Made by a program: the position numbers and the translations under genes | In this document: positions 12,371 to 19,966 of the stretch, piece by piece | Numbering within the stretch: position 1 is the stretch's first letter | How the letters are laid out: each line of letters opens with the position of its first letter | NCBI GenBank assembly: GCA_009787745.1 | Contig: WQST01000020.1 | Span: 1 to 19,966, forward strand | DNA: 19,966 bases | Origin: Lachnospiraceae bacterium | GTDB lineage: Bacteria > Bacillota > Clostridia > Lachnospirales > Lachnospiraceae | Reading direction: 5' to 3' | The notes under the pieces: model-generated | Seen by the model: only the letters and a program-made list of their open reading frames with translations | What the model was told of the DNA's origin: nothing | The model's database searches: none

Positions 12371-14179
12371 TTATTTAAGTTTAAATTTCGAAATCAATTT
12401 CTGCAACATTGCCGCCTGGCTCTTCATACTTTCTGATGAAGTGATGCTTTCGGTTGCGGCGGCGGCGCTTTCCTCTGATGCCGCGGCGCTTTCCTGAGCG
12501 GTCGCACTGTTTTGCTCGACGATATCCGATACTTGATCAATACCTGATTTTACGTGTGAGATATTCGCCGCTTGCTCCATTGATGCACTCGCAATACTCT
12601 TGATTAATTTACTGCTTTCATTTAGCCCTGTCACAATTTCTCTGAAGCTCTCGGCTGTTTCATCAACAATCCGTGTACCTAACTGCGATTTCTCAATCGA
12701 AATCTGGATAATCGCACTGGTCTGTTGTGCCGCTTCCGCACTCTGAGCCGCAAGGATCCGAACTTCATCGGCGACGACGGCGAACCCGCGGCCATGCTCC
12801 CCTGCGCGCGCCGCTTCAATCGCGGCGTTAAGTGACAGTAGATTGGTCTGGGAAGCGATACTGTCGATGGTGTTCATAATCGACTGAATAGACTGGTTTG
12901 CTTCCGCAATCTGCTTAACGGCATCTATCATTTCCTGCATCTGCTGATTGCCCTTGGTGGCATTACTGATAACATTGTCGGCAAGGACGCTGGCTTCGCC
13001 GGCGATACGGGCATTTTCCTGGGTTTTTTCTTCAATAATACTAATCGAACTTGATAGTTCTTCAACTGATGCCGCCTGATCGGTAGCACCCTTCGCAAGC
13101 TGCTGCGCGCCTTCGGCGATATTCGTTGTTGTGTCGGCAATCTGCTTCGCGCTCTCTTCTACGTCCGCCGCGTCCTTCGCAACATGCTCGGCGGAAACAT
13201 TAATTTCCGTAAACATATCATTAAGGCTTTCAATCGTATTCTTAAGTGCCATACCCATGACATCGCTTTCCGAAAGAATATCCATTTCTGTCCGCAAATC
13301 GCCTTTAGCGACATTGTTAAGTTCATCGGATATATTGATAATATGCTTGATGAATACCGCGGTATTACTGATTGTCTCACCGATTTCATCTTTAATTTTG
13401 GCATAATTAGCGATATTTACCAAATCTTCAGGGCGAAGGTTGATATCGCCTGTCGCACCTGCCTTCTTCATAAATCCTGATAAAGTGTTCATTGGTTTTG
13501 ATATCAGAGCCGCCATATAGAAAGCAATCAATATCGCAATTACTGCTGCTACCACAGACATTCCGATTAATAAGTATGTCGTCTTTTCCTCAGCCTCTCT
13601 TGCGCTTATAGAGTTAGCGATAACGGTTTCATCCGCCCGGTCAAGCATTTCCTGTACCGCATTACGTATTTCCGTGGCAATCGGTCCCGCTGTGGCGATG
13701 ACCTGTAATGATGTCGCATGATTACCGGTACGAGCCGCTTCAAACATTGGTTCCATGAAATCATTATAATACCTTAACGCAATATTCCGAATTTCCTGTG
13801 AATTATCTATGCGGATTTTTATATCGTTTTCATCGTAGCTAGGGTTGGTTCTGACGGCATTATCATAATTATCCAAATGCACAAAAGATGCTTCATAGGA
13901 TGCTGTTGAATCCTTTATTAGTGCTTCACACCGATCCATATCATAGCCTGTATAGGTCGATAATGTCGAAACCAAACGCCGTAAATCACGGAAATTACTC
14001 TGGAAATAAGCAATCGACTGACGGCTTTCGGATACATGATCGATGATGATCTGATATGTCGTCGCAATACTCCTAAGCTGTACGATCGAAACTATCGATA
14101 AACTAACCATCACCAACGTAACCAGTAAAAAACTGGCAAGCATTTTTGTCCTAATCTTTAGGTTCTTGAACCAACTCAT
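12371..14179 (-). CDS. Methyl-accepting chemotaxis protein with four-helix-bundle sensor and tandem HAMP
   Basis: 602 aa. The start ATG (14177-14179) has a strong AAGGAGG five to six bases upstream. Layout: TM1 about 12-33, an extracytoplasmic helical sensor about 34-200 (4HB_MCP-like), TM2 about 201-224, a first HAMP about 226-280 (KPMNTLSGFMKKAG...KDEIGETI), a second HAMP-like unit about 281-325 (DELNNVAKGDLRTEMDI...SDVMG), then the long coiled-coil signalling domain. The hairpin tip IASQTNLLSLNAAIEAARAG (441-460) followed by EHGRGFAVVADEVR is the conserved CheA/CheW-binding region. No C-terminal CheR-tethering pentapeptide is seen. The gene lies between two ABC half-exporter genes on the same strand and has its own leader region, so it may be a separate transcript. 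Confidence 0.93.
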   Translation of the reverse strand: MSWFKNLKIRTKMLASFLLVTLVMVSLSIVSIVQLRSIATTYQIIIDHVSESRQSIAYFQSNFRDLRRLVSTLSTYTGYDMDRCEALIKDSTASYEASFVHLDNYDNAVRTNPSYDENDIKIRIDNSQEIRNIALRYYNDFMEPMFEAARTGNHATSLQVIATAGPIATEIRNAVQEMLDRADETVIANSISAREAEEKTTYLLIGMSVVAAVIAILIAFYMAALISKPMNTLSGFMKKAGATGDINLRPEDLVNIANYAKIKDEIGETISNTAVFIKHIINISDELNNVAKGDLRTEMDILSESDVMGMALKNTIESLNDMFTEINVSAEHVAKDAADVEESAKQIADTTTNIAEGAQQLAKGATDQAASVEELSSSISIIEEKTQENARIAGEASVLADNVISNATKGNQQMQEMIDAVKQIAEANQSIQSIMNTIDSIASQTNLLSLNAAIEAARAGEHGRGFAVVADEVRILAAQSAEAAQQTSAIIQISIEKSQLGTRIVDETAESFREIVTGLNESSKLIKSIASASMEQAANISHVKSGIDQVSDIVEQNSATAQESAAASEESAAAATESITSSESMKSQAAMLQKLISKFKLK

Positions 14180-14543
14180 TTTGAGCCTCCTTATATGGAA
14201 TTTTTTGCTAATTATAGCTTGTTTTATGGTAATTTAATCCCTTCAAAATGCTTGTTATCGCATTTTGATAAGTCACAGCCCAAAAAATATAATTGATTAT
14301 GAGGATATAAATCACCTCTTGGAAAATTATTACATATGATGTCTATATTTTCAGATTTTATATTTGACACAAAAATCATTCAAATTATTCCCTTGATTTC
14401 CGCTAACTCTAAGTATAGCATAACAGGATATATAAAGCAAGTGTAACTCTTGCTATTTTACCGCATTTTTTGTACTTTTTTACACATTTTCATAATTATT
14501 TGTCAGATTTTACAAATTTTCGGACATTAGCTCCCTTCTGCGC
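14180..14543 (-). other. 364-bp gap: leader of the chemoreceptor gene and 3' end of the ABC gene
   Basis: No gene is seen. On the minus strand it holds, in order, a weak 6-bp hairpin (AGCAAG/CTTGCT, 14436-14454) that might end the ABC transcript, the promoter-like site at 14412-14440, and a ~225-base leader. The leader contains a perfect 9-bp inverted repeat TCAAAATGC / GCATTTTGA (14243-14268), a GAGG...CCTC pair, and a second -10-like TATAAT (14211-14216) with no good -35. I looked for a c-di-GMP-I riboswitch, common before chemoreceptor genes, and did not see its conserved core. Confidence 0.5.
14412..14440 (-). promoter_or_regulatory. Candidate extended -10 promoter for the chemoreceptor gene
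   Basis: On the minus strand: TTGCTT (-35, weak), 17-base spacer ending TGC, then TATACT (-10, five of six), which makes an extended TGn -10. Transcription would start near 14405 and give a leader of about 225 bases. The -35 overlaps one arm of the small hairpin at 14436-14454. Confidence 0.4.
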
Positions 14544-16277
14544 TCAGTTCTCAACCGTATCAAATTCACCATACTGGTGATTAAAAACTTTGTAATAATA
14601 ACTGTGATTTTCCAGTAACTCCTCATGCGTACCCGATTCGACAATCATTCCCCCATCCAATACCAAAATCTGGTCGGCATCTTTAATTGAAGAAATCCGA
14701 TGCGCGATAATAAATGCCGTCCGCTCACCCAAATGTTTGAGCGAGTCTTGAATGATTGCTTCTGTTTCCATATCGACAGCCGATGTCGTATCATCCAGAA
14801 TAACAATTGCAGGGTCTTTTAAAAGCGCGCGCGCCAGTGAAATGCGTTGTTTTTGCCCGCCTGAAAGACCAACTCCGCGTTCGCCGACAATGGTATCATA
14901 TTGCTCAGGCATCTTCATGATGAAGTCGTCGGCATTGGCGATAGCGGCGGCGGCTTTCACCTCTTCAAAAGTGCATCCCGGGTTTCCGTAAGCGATATTC
15001 CCTTCAATCGTATCGGAAAAAAGAAAGACATCTTGCATCGCCATTCCGATATTTCCGCGCAAAGAACGAAGGTCATAATTTTTCAAATTAACGCGGTCTA
15101 TCAGGATATCGCCGTCAGTCGGGTCATAAAAACGGCACAGCAAGTTCATCAGCGTCGATTTTCCCGCACCTGTCGCACCGATAATGCCGACTGTTTGCCC
15201 GGGCAAAACGGTGAAATTAATATCTTTTAATACTTTTCCGCTTTCTATAGTATATGTTACATCGCGGAAAACTACTCCGCCTTTTAATTTCGGAATCGAG
15301 TAAGGCCCTTCCAGCTCTTTGATATTCGGCTCGACATCAATAGTCGAAAAGATTTTTTCAACCGATGTTACGAAACGCTGGTAATCATTGGCATACCATC
15401 CTGCCATTCGCAAGGGGTTATTAATCATCCAAATATAACCGCAGACCATGACTAGTTCGCCCAAGCTGATGTATCCGTTAATAACCATAATACCGCCTGC
15501 CAAGTAGATAACAATCGTCGAAACAGCGACGAAAAATTCAAAAATGGGGACATATTTCCGCCACACCATCGCCGCGTTTATTTCGGCTTCACTATAAGCA
15601 TCGTTTTGCTTATTGAACTTCATGATTTCATGGTCTTCTCTGGCAAATGCTTTAATAACACGGTTCCCGCCGATATTTTCCTGGACAAAGGCGGTCAGGT
15701 TGGAAAATTGCTCACGAATTTTGTGGAAAGCGGGTTTAATCGCTTTTAATTGTTTTACCGTCGTCAGAGCCGTCAGCGGAACAACGCAGATAATGCATAA
15801 AGCCAAGCGGTAATCAACGGTAAATATCATCACGATGGCAATCAGAAAAAGCAGAATATTATCGAAAATATTATAAATCGTATAAGCTACGAAATGCCTG
15901 ATAGCTTCCATATCACCTGTCTGCCTGGACATTAAATCGCCTGTTCGGTTCTTATTAAAAAAGGAAAAATCCTGCTCCAGTAAACGGCGGTAAACATAGT
16001 CGCGCATTTTGAACAGCATTCCCTGCGAGGTACGCTCGAAAATTATGATATATATGTATTTAATAAGTGAGCGGATAATCGTGACGGCGACGAAAATAAT
16101 AATCAGGAGCGGAAGGATTTCATATCTGCCGCTAATGATTACCTCATCAATTATTATCCCCGAAATAATGGGGTTAATAATAAAACATAGGGCGACTATG
16201 GTGACAAGGGTAAAAGCAATTATATAGCGGATGCGGTATTCCTTAAGGAAACTCAAGCACCATTTCATTGGGTTCAT
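14544..16277 (-). CDS. ABC exporter half-transporter, degenerate-site subunit of a likely heterodimer
   Basis: 577 aa. The ATG (16275-16277) overlaps the stop of the upstream small membrane protein gene (ATGA), so translation is probably coupled; no strong ribosome site is visible. It has a six-helix membrane domain (about 15-310) and an ATPase domain: Walker A GATGAGKS (367-374), Q-loop Gln415, signature LSGGQ (471-475), Walker B IVILD (491-495), then Asp496 where the catalytic Glu is expected (LDDTTSAVD), and H-loop His526 (IIAHRISS). An Asp here marks the first subunit of heterodimeric exporters such as LmrC, BmrC and TM287. It would form one dead and one active ATP site with the subunit at 10392-12167. 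Substrate not deducible. Confidence 0.88.
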   Translation of the reverse strand: MNPMKWCLSFLKEYRIRYIIAFTLVTIVALCFIINPIISGIIIDEVIISGRYEILPLLIIIFVAVTIIRSLIKYIYIIIFERTSQGMLFKMRDYVYRRLLEQDFSFFNKNRTGDLMSRQTGDMEAIRHFVAYTIYNIFDNILLFLIAIVMIFTVDYRLALCIICVVPLTALTTVKQLKAIKPAFHKIREQFSNLTAFVQENIGGNRVIKAFAREDHEIMKFNKQNDAYSEAEINAAMVWRKYVPIFEFFVAVSTIVIYLAGGIMVINGYISLGELVMVCGYIWMINNPLRMAGWYANDYQRFVTSVEKIFSTIDVEPNIKELEGPYSIPKLKGGVVFRDVTYTIESGKVLKDINFTVLPGQTVGIIGATGAGKSTLMNLLCRFYDPTDGDILIDRVNLKNYDLRSLRGNIGMAMQDVFLFSDTIEGNIAYGNPGCTFEEVKAAAAIANADDFIMKMPEQYDTIVGERGVGLSGGQKQRISLARALLKDPAIVILDDTTSAVDMETEAIIQDSLKHLGERTAFIIAHRISSIKDADQILVLDGGMIVESGTHEELLENHSYYYKVFNHQYGEFDTVEN

Positions 16278-16492
16278 AGAGAAGTTCCGCTTTCTTTAGC
16301 TTCTTTTATTTTTTCTGCGACATATAATAACAGCCAGAGAAGAATAGGGACACCGATCATCGCTGAAATACAAGCGGCTAATAAACGGGGGTTCTCAGGC
16401 ACGAAAACCGCGACGATCAGGGTAATGACTGACAGGCTTGCCAGTAAAATAACGCCGGTTAAAGCGGCGATTTGCTTGGGAGTTCTTTTCAT
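16274..16492 (-). CDS. Small two-helix membrane protein preceding the ABC exporter
   Basis: 72 aa from the ATG at 16490-16492, preferred because AAAGGA lies 8 bases upstream; an in-frame ATG at 16534 has no ribosome site. There is a basic N-terminus (MKRTPKQ), TM1 about 8-30, a short turn (VPENPRLL), TM2 about 35-57, then a charged tail (AEKIKEAKESGT). The stop overlaps the exporter start by four bases, so it is the first gene of that operon. I do not recognise a family. It could be an accessory subunit or simply an unrelated small membrane protein. Confidence 0.65.
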   Translation of the reverse strand: MKRTPKQIAALTGVILLASLSVITLIVAVFVPENPRLLAACISAMIGVPILLWLLLYVAEKIKEAKESGTSL

Positions 16493-16558
16493 TTCCAGTA
16501 TCCTTTTGGTATAAATGATATTGCTAAACCTCATATCATTATGACATCGGTAATTAAT

Positions 16559-16587
16559 ATTATGATGTTGTTAGCGGAAAATGTCAA
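16559..16587 (-). promoter_or_regulatory. Sigma-A promoter of the small membrane protein / ABC exporter operon
   Basis: On the minus strand: perfect TTGACA (16582-16587), 17-base spacer, CATAAT (16559-16564, five of six). Transcription would start near 16552, about 60 bases before the chosen start codon at 16492. This also argues against the alternative ATG at 16534, which would have only ~18 leader bases and no ribosome site. Confidence 0.65.
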
Positions 16588-16723
16588 TGTTAATATTTTC
16601 ACGATTTTCCCATGCAAAATGCAAAAACAAATAATATCCCCGTCATTTTTATGCACATCGCCCAATTGAGCATTTCTCATTCCCACTCCCCTTTGTGTAA
16701 ATTAACAAGCATATAAATCTATA

Positions 16724-16752
16724 TTGTAAAACTTCGCGCCCTATGGTTTAAT
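16724..16752 (+). promoter_or_regulatory. Candidate promoter of the second chemoreceptor gene
   Basis: TTGTAA (16724-16729), 17-base spacer ending TGG, then TTTAAT (16747-16752), an extended TGn -10 with five of six matches. The predicted leader is about 50 bases. It is not a sigma-28 motility promoter by its sequence. With the promoter at 16559-16587 it makes this a divergent control region; the rest of 16493-16811 shows no gene. Confidence 0.45.
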
Positions 16753-16811
16753 AAGATATATTAATTAATTGTGTCATTAATTACGTGTCGTCGGGAAAAG
16801 GAGAATTCAAT

Positions 16812-18950
16812 ATGAGAAAATTATTCAAGTTCAAGAAACTCTCTTGGCAACTTACTTTTATTATTAGCATTTTTATCATTACCGTAACTGCCCTTATTGC
16901 CATTTATATGCAAAAACGCATTATTGATGAAATTGGCAAGGTATCGCATCTTAATTTACAATATAAAATGACGGAAGCCGCCAAACAAACCGACGCCCTC
17001 TTCGTCGAAGCCATGCAACAGGTTAACGCCGCGCAAAACTTCGCCGAAGCCACTTTTGATTTAGCGGAATACCAAAAAGACGCCGATACTTACTTCACCA
17101 CCCAAATGAAGCCTGTCATGACCAGCTTTTTTGAACAATTGATTAATGGCTCAGATATGGTCGTCTCCGCTTATTTCGCACTCCATCCCGATTTAGCAGG
17201 TTATCCGTATGTCTGTGAAATCTACCTTGAAGAAGGCGACTACGGAATTGCAGAAGCTGAACCGCAGACATATGAACAATATGGTAATGTCAATAGTGAT
17301 GATATGGAATGGTTTTACGGCGCCTATAATTCCAAAGCACCTTACTGGACGTCCGTTTATGCATGGGACGATGGCATTGATATGGTCACGTATGCCAAAC
17401 CTGTTATAGTTAACGGAAAAGTCGTCGGTATCGTTGGTGTTGATATTACGATTGCGACGATCCGGAAGATTATCACCGATATCCAAGTCTATGATACAGG
17501 ATTCGCTCTCCTACGCAGTAACCGCGTTGATTTCTTAGAAATCAACGACTTCATCATTAACCTTGCCGACAGTGAAAAGAATAAACTCATAAGCGCCGTC
17601 GAAAGCAATACTGATGAAGTTATTAATATCACATTAAATAATACTAAGTATTTGGCTATTGCAACCTACTTAAATAATGGATATCAAATTTTCATCCTTG
17701 CCCCGCAAAAAGAGGTTAATGCCGACCTTTACAAATCCTTAGTAAAGTTCGCTACCATTTTTGTTATCGGGCTTATCCTCGTTATAATTATCGTATACTT
17801 TATTTCGAACAGCATCGGCCGTCCCGTCGCCGCTCTGTCAGGCTACATGCGCCGTGCAGGTTCGAGCGGTGATATTACCTATACTGCCGAAGAGAAACGC
17901 AATCTTGATTTCTTCATCAATAAAGGCGGTGAAATCGGCCAATTGACCGCTGACTGTATGATCTTTATCGAGCACATTCTACGCATTGCAAATGATCTGA
18001 AAATAGTTGCGAGCGGCGACTTGACGACGACAACAGAAATATTGTCCGATAAGGACGTTATGGGTAACTCCTTAAATCAAACGGTCGAAAATTTAAATAC
18101 AATGTTCAAAGATATCTTTATCACCAGTAAACAGGTCGCTACCGAAGCCGAGCGGATCAAACAAAGCGCCAAACAAATCGCTTCCAGTACCTCCGATATC
18201 GCCGAAGGAGCGCAGTATCTGGCTAAAGGCTCAACCGACCAAGCTCATTCAATCCAGGAACTGACGGGAGCAGTCCACGTTATTGCCAGCAAAACCCAGA
18301 TTAATGCCGATATGGCGAACAAAGCCTCCGCTTTATCCAATATCGTTATCTCCAACGCGCAAAAGGGTAATCAGCAAATGGAAGAAATGATCGATGCCGT
18401 CAACGCCATCACTGCCGCCAGCCAAGAAATCGGCACAATCATCGAAACCATTAATGAAATCGCTTCACAAACCAACCTGCTCTCACTCAATGCTTCGATT
18501 GAAGCCGCCCGCGCCGGAGAACTCGGCCGAGGTTTCGCCGTCGTCGCCGGTGAAGTCGGTAAACTAGCCGAAGAAAGCACCAAATCAGCCGCTGAAACGA
18601 ATGAAATCATTAAGACGTCAATCGAGAAAGCCGACCTTGGCGCCAAGATTGTTCAGGAAACTGCTAAGAGCCTCTCCGAAATCATCGAAGGCATTAAAGA
18701 AAGCAGTGCTTTAATAAAAGAAATCGCCGACGCTTCGGATGAGCAATTAGAAGGAATCAAGCAGATTAATAATGGTATCGATCAAGTATCGAAGATTGTT
18801 GTTCAGACGAGTTCCGCCGCGGAGGAAAGTGCCGCCGCTTCGGCTGAGAGTGCAGATGCCGCCTTAAGCAGTACATCCGCCGCCGCTAATATGAGTACCT
18901 TATCAACGAAACTTGTCGAACTTGCCTCGCAGTTTAAACTACGTAAGTAA
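16812..18950 (+). CDS. Methyl-accepting chemotaxis protein with dCache sensor and tandem HAMP
   Basis: 712 aa from the ATG at 16812, chosen because AAGGAG lies 8 bases upstream; an in-frame GTG at 16785 is rejected. Layout: TM1 about 14-33, a double-Cache extracytoplasmic sensor about 38-305 (DDMEWFYGAYNSKAPYWTSVY, then MVTYAKPVIVNGKVVGIVGVDI, the membrane-distal Cache core), TM2 about 311-333, a first HAMP about 335-390, a second HAMP-like unit about 391-430 (IVASGDLTTT...DKDVMG), and a coiled-coil signalling domain with tip IASQTNLLSLNASIEAARAG and FAVVAGEVGKLAEES. The Arg of the amino-acid-binding dCache motif ahead of W-F-Y is not seen, so the ligand is unknown. Its cytoplasmic half is clearly paralogous to the receptor at 12371-14179, while the sensor differs. 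Confidence 0.93.
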   Translation: MRKLFKFKKLSWQLTFIISIFIITVTALIAIYMQKRIIDEIGKVSHLNLQYKMTEAAKQTDALFVEAMQQVNAAQNFAEATFDLAEYQKDADTYFTTQMKPVMTSFFEQLINGSDMVVSAYFALHPDLAGYPYVCEIYLEEGDYGIAEAEPQTYEQYGNVNSDDMEWFYGAYNSKAPYWTSVYAWDDGIDMVTYAKPVIVNGKVVGIVGVDITIATIRKIITDIQVYDTGFALLRSNRVDFLEINDFIINLADSEKNKLISAVESNTDEVINITLNNTKYLAIATYLNNGYQIFILAPQKEVNADLYKSLVKFATIFVIGLILVIIIVYFISNSIGRPVAALSGYMRRAGSSGDITYTAEEKRNLDFFINKGGEIGQLTADCMIFIEHILRIANDLKIVASGDLTTTTEILSDKDVMGNSLNQTVENLNTMFKDIFITSKQVATEAERIKQSAKQIASSTSDIAEGAQYLAKGSTDQAHSIQELTGAVHVIASKTQINADMANKASALSNIVISNAQKGNQQMEEMIDAVNAITAASQEIGTIIETINEIASQTNLLSLNASIEAARAGELGRGFAVVAGEVGKLAEESTKSAAETNEIIKTSIEKADLGAKIVQETAKSLSEIIEGIKESSALIKEIADASDEQLEGIKQINNGIDQVSKIVVQTSSAAEESAAASAESADAALSSTSAAANMSTLSTKLVELASQFKLRK

Positions 18951-18965
18951 TTTTACCCCCCTCAT

Positions 18966-19002
18966 AAAAATAGAAAGCCCCAACCGGGACTTTCTATTTT
19001 TT
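18966..19002. terminator. Bidirectional rho-independent terminator
   Basis: A 12-bp stem AAAAATAGAAAG / CTTTCTATTTTT extended by CCC/GGG after one mismatch, loop AACC. T runs follow on both strands. It sits in the 68-bp gap between the convergent chemoreceptor and transporter genes and can end both transcripts. Confidence 0.92.
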
Positions 19003-19018
19003 ATCTTTTAATTATTCC

Positions 19019-19966
19019 TTAAGCAAACGACTTCGCACCCTTTATTATCTTCGACCATATAATCAATATCAAGAACATTACCGTATAAAGGACACCCAGC
19101 ACCGTGAATAAGGTCGTCAAATCATAATGGGTAATAATATACGAAGACAACTGATTTCCGACTAAACCGGCGAATCCCCATGCGCTGAGTACTAAACCGT
19201 GTACGGTTGATAACTGATGAATACCGTAATTTTGGTGAAGTACATTCGGCAGACAACCAAAGCCCACACCAAAGAAGAACTGTACCACAAAGATCAAAAA
19301 TACGGAAATAAACGTAACAATCCCGATTTGCACAGGTAATGATTCCAATCTGACTTGGACGCCCAAATCATTCAGAATCGGGTATGGTTTCGGGACTTTA
19401 TTGGCAAAATATGTCCCCGCCGCGATAAAACAGGCTATCAATGAAAACGTCGCCATCAGGAAATAAGGGATATGTTTCTTTTTCAGGCTATCCTGCCATG
19501 AAGCAAGACCCAATCTGCCCGCAACATTGCTGATGGCGTTAATACTGCAATAAAGCACCACCACCGCCATCGAACTGACGCCGATAAGATTGTAAATTTG
19601 TTTTTCCTGGCTAATCAGGGCAAGGCCGCAAGTGATATTTAAGAAAATAATCAACCATAACAAAATGAATTTCCCATGAAACATAACTTCGCTTGCTTTT
19701 TGGTGAACCGACCCTTCCGGCTCATCGTACTTAGGTCTGAATAACAAGCGGCAGGCAAAAAATAAAGCGACCGCATAAATAGCCGTTAAAACGAAGAAAA
19801 CATTATAAACAGCTAAACCTGATTCCAGCAGACCGCCGATAATCGGATTGGCAATAACACCTGCTATTCCAAAGCTGGCAATCGATAAACCCGCGGCAAA
19901 GCCTTTCTTGCCGTCAAGCCAAATCATCATCGTTTTAACAGGGGTTATGTAGCCCAAGCCTAAGCC
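19019..19966 (-). CDS. OFA-family MFS transporter, C-terminal part (cut by the right edge)
   Basis: The frame is open to the window end, so the N-terminus lies beyond it; 315 codons are present of a family usually around 400-430 aa. The first visible residues, GLGLGYITPVKTMMIW then DGKKGFAAGLSIASFG, are the diagnostic block of the oxalate/formate antiporter (OFA) subfamily of the major facilitator superfamily. About nine or ten membrane helices follow, with a charged central loop (FRPKYDEPEGSVHQKASE) between the two six-helix halves and a basic C-terminus. Members exchange or import small carboxylates such as oxalate, formate, pyruvate or lactate; the substrate here cannot be told. It converges on the chemoreceptor gene and shares its terminator. 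Confidence 0.88.
   Translation of the reverse strand, partial: GLGLGYITPVKTMMIWLDGKKGFAAGLSIASFGIAGVIANPIIGGLLESGLAVYNVFFVLTAIYAVALFFACRLLFRPKYDEPEGSVHQKASEVMFHGKFILLWLIIFLNITCGLALISQEKQIYNLIGVSSMAVVVLYCSINAISNVAGRLGLASWQDSLKKKHIPYFLMATFSLIACFIAAGTYFANKVPKPYPILNDLGVQVRLESLPVQIGIVTFISVFLIFVVQFFFGVGFGCLPNVLHQNYGIHQLSTVHGLVLSAWGFAGLVGNQLSSYIITHYDLTTLFTVLGVLYTVMFLILIIWSKIIKGAKSFA

Noticed and set aside
14180..14410. c-di-GMP riboswitch upstream of the chemoreceptor
   Set aside because: Looked for because such riboswitches often precede chemoreceptor genes, but the conserved GEMM core was not found on the minus strand.

Overview
The window looks like chromosomal DNA from a low-to-moderate GC Gram-positive bacterium, most likely an uncultured member of the Clostridia (Bacillota). 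The reasons are strong AGGAGG-type ribosome sites, T-rich rho-independent terminators, a pst-phoU-phoB-phoR operon, WXG100-type small proteins, a SleB-type cell-wall hydrolase fold, an LmrCD/TM287-288-like exporter pair and two chemoreceptors. The species cannot be read from the sequence.

Region 1 (1-5082, + strand) is the 3' part of a phosphate operon: the end of pstC, then pstA, pstB, phoU, an OmpR/PhoB-type regulator and a PhoR-type kinase. The genes are tightly spaced or overlapping and end at a perfect hairpin-plus-U-tract terminator. This set imports phosphate and senses its supply: Pst and PhoU report transport state to the PhoR/PhoB pair.

Region 2 (5083-10391, + strand) is an AT-rich accessory island that reads as a type VII secretion (ESX/WXG100) effector cassette without the secretion motor. 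Its order is a 125-aa helical protein, a WXG100-like protein with a W-E-G turn, an EspG/DUF5081-like putative chaperone, a 95-aa helical hairpin with a Y-K-G turn, a 455-aa protein with a helical N-terminus and a C-terminal SleB-like peptidoglycan hydrolase domain, and a membrane-anchored exported protein. A degraded second copy of the module follows: the last 12 codons of the EspG-like gene, a frameshifted copy of the 95-aa gene, a lipoprotein gene, and a 32-base remnant of that lipoprotein gene. I read this as a secreted wall-degrading effector with cell-surface immunity candidates, in a locus reshaped by duplication and deletion. The function is inferred, not shown.

Region 3 (10392-16492, - strand) starts from a good sigma-A promoter. 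In transcription order it encodes a 72-aa two-helix membrane protein, an ABC half-exporter with Asp in place of the catalytic Glu, a methyl-accepting chemotaxis protein with its own leader, and a second ABC half-exporter with the catalytic Glu but an altered signature motif. The two half-exporters look like one heterodimeric pump whose genes are separated by the chemoreceptor gene. A hairpin repeat element lies before the last gene.

Region 4 (16493-19966) has a divergent promoter region, a second chemoreceptor (dCache plus tandem HAMP) on the + strand, a bidirectional terminator, and the C-terminal part of an OFA-type MFS transporter on the - strand, cut by the window edge. I saw no tRNA, rRNA, CRISPR array or transposase.
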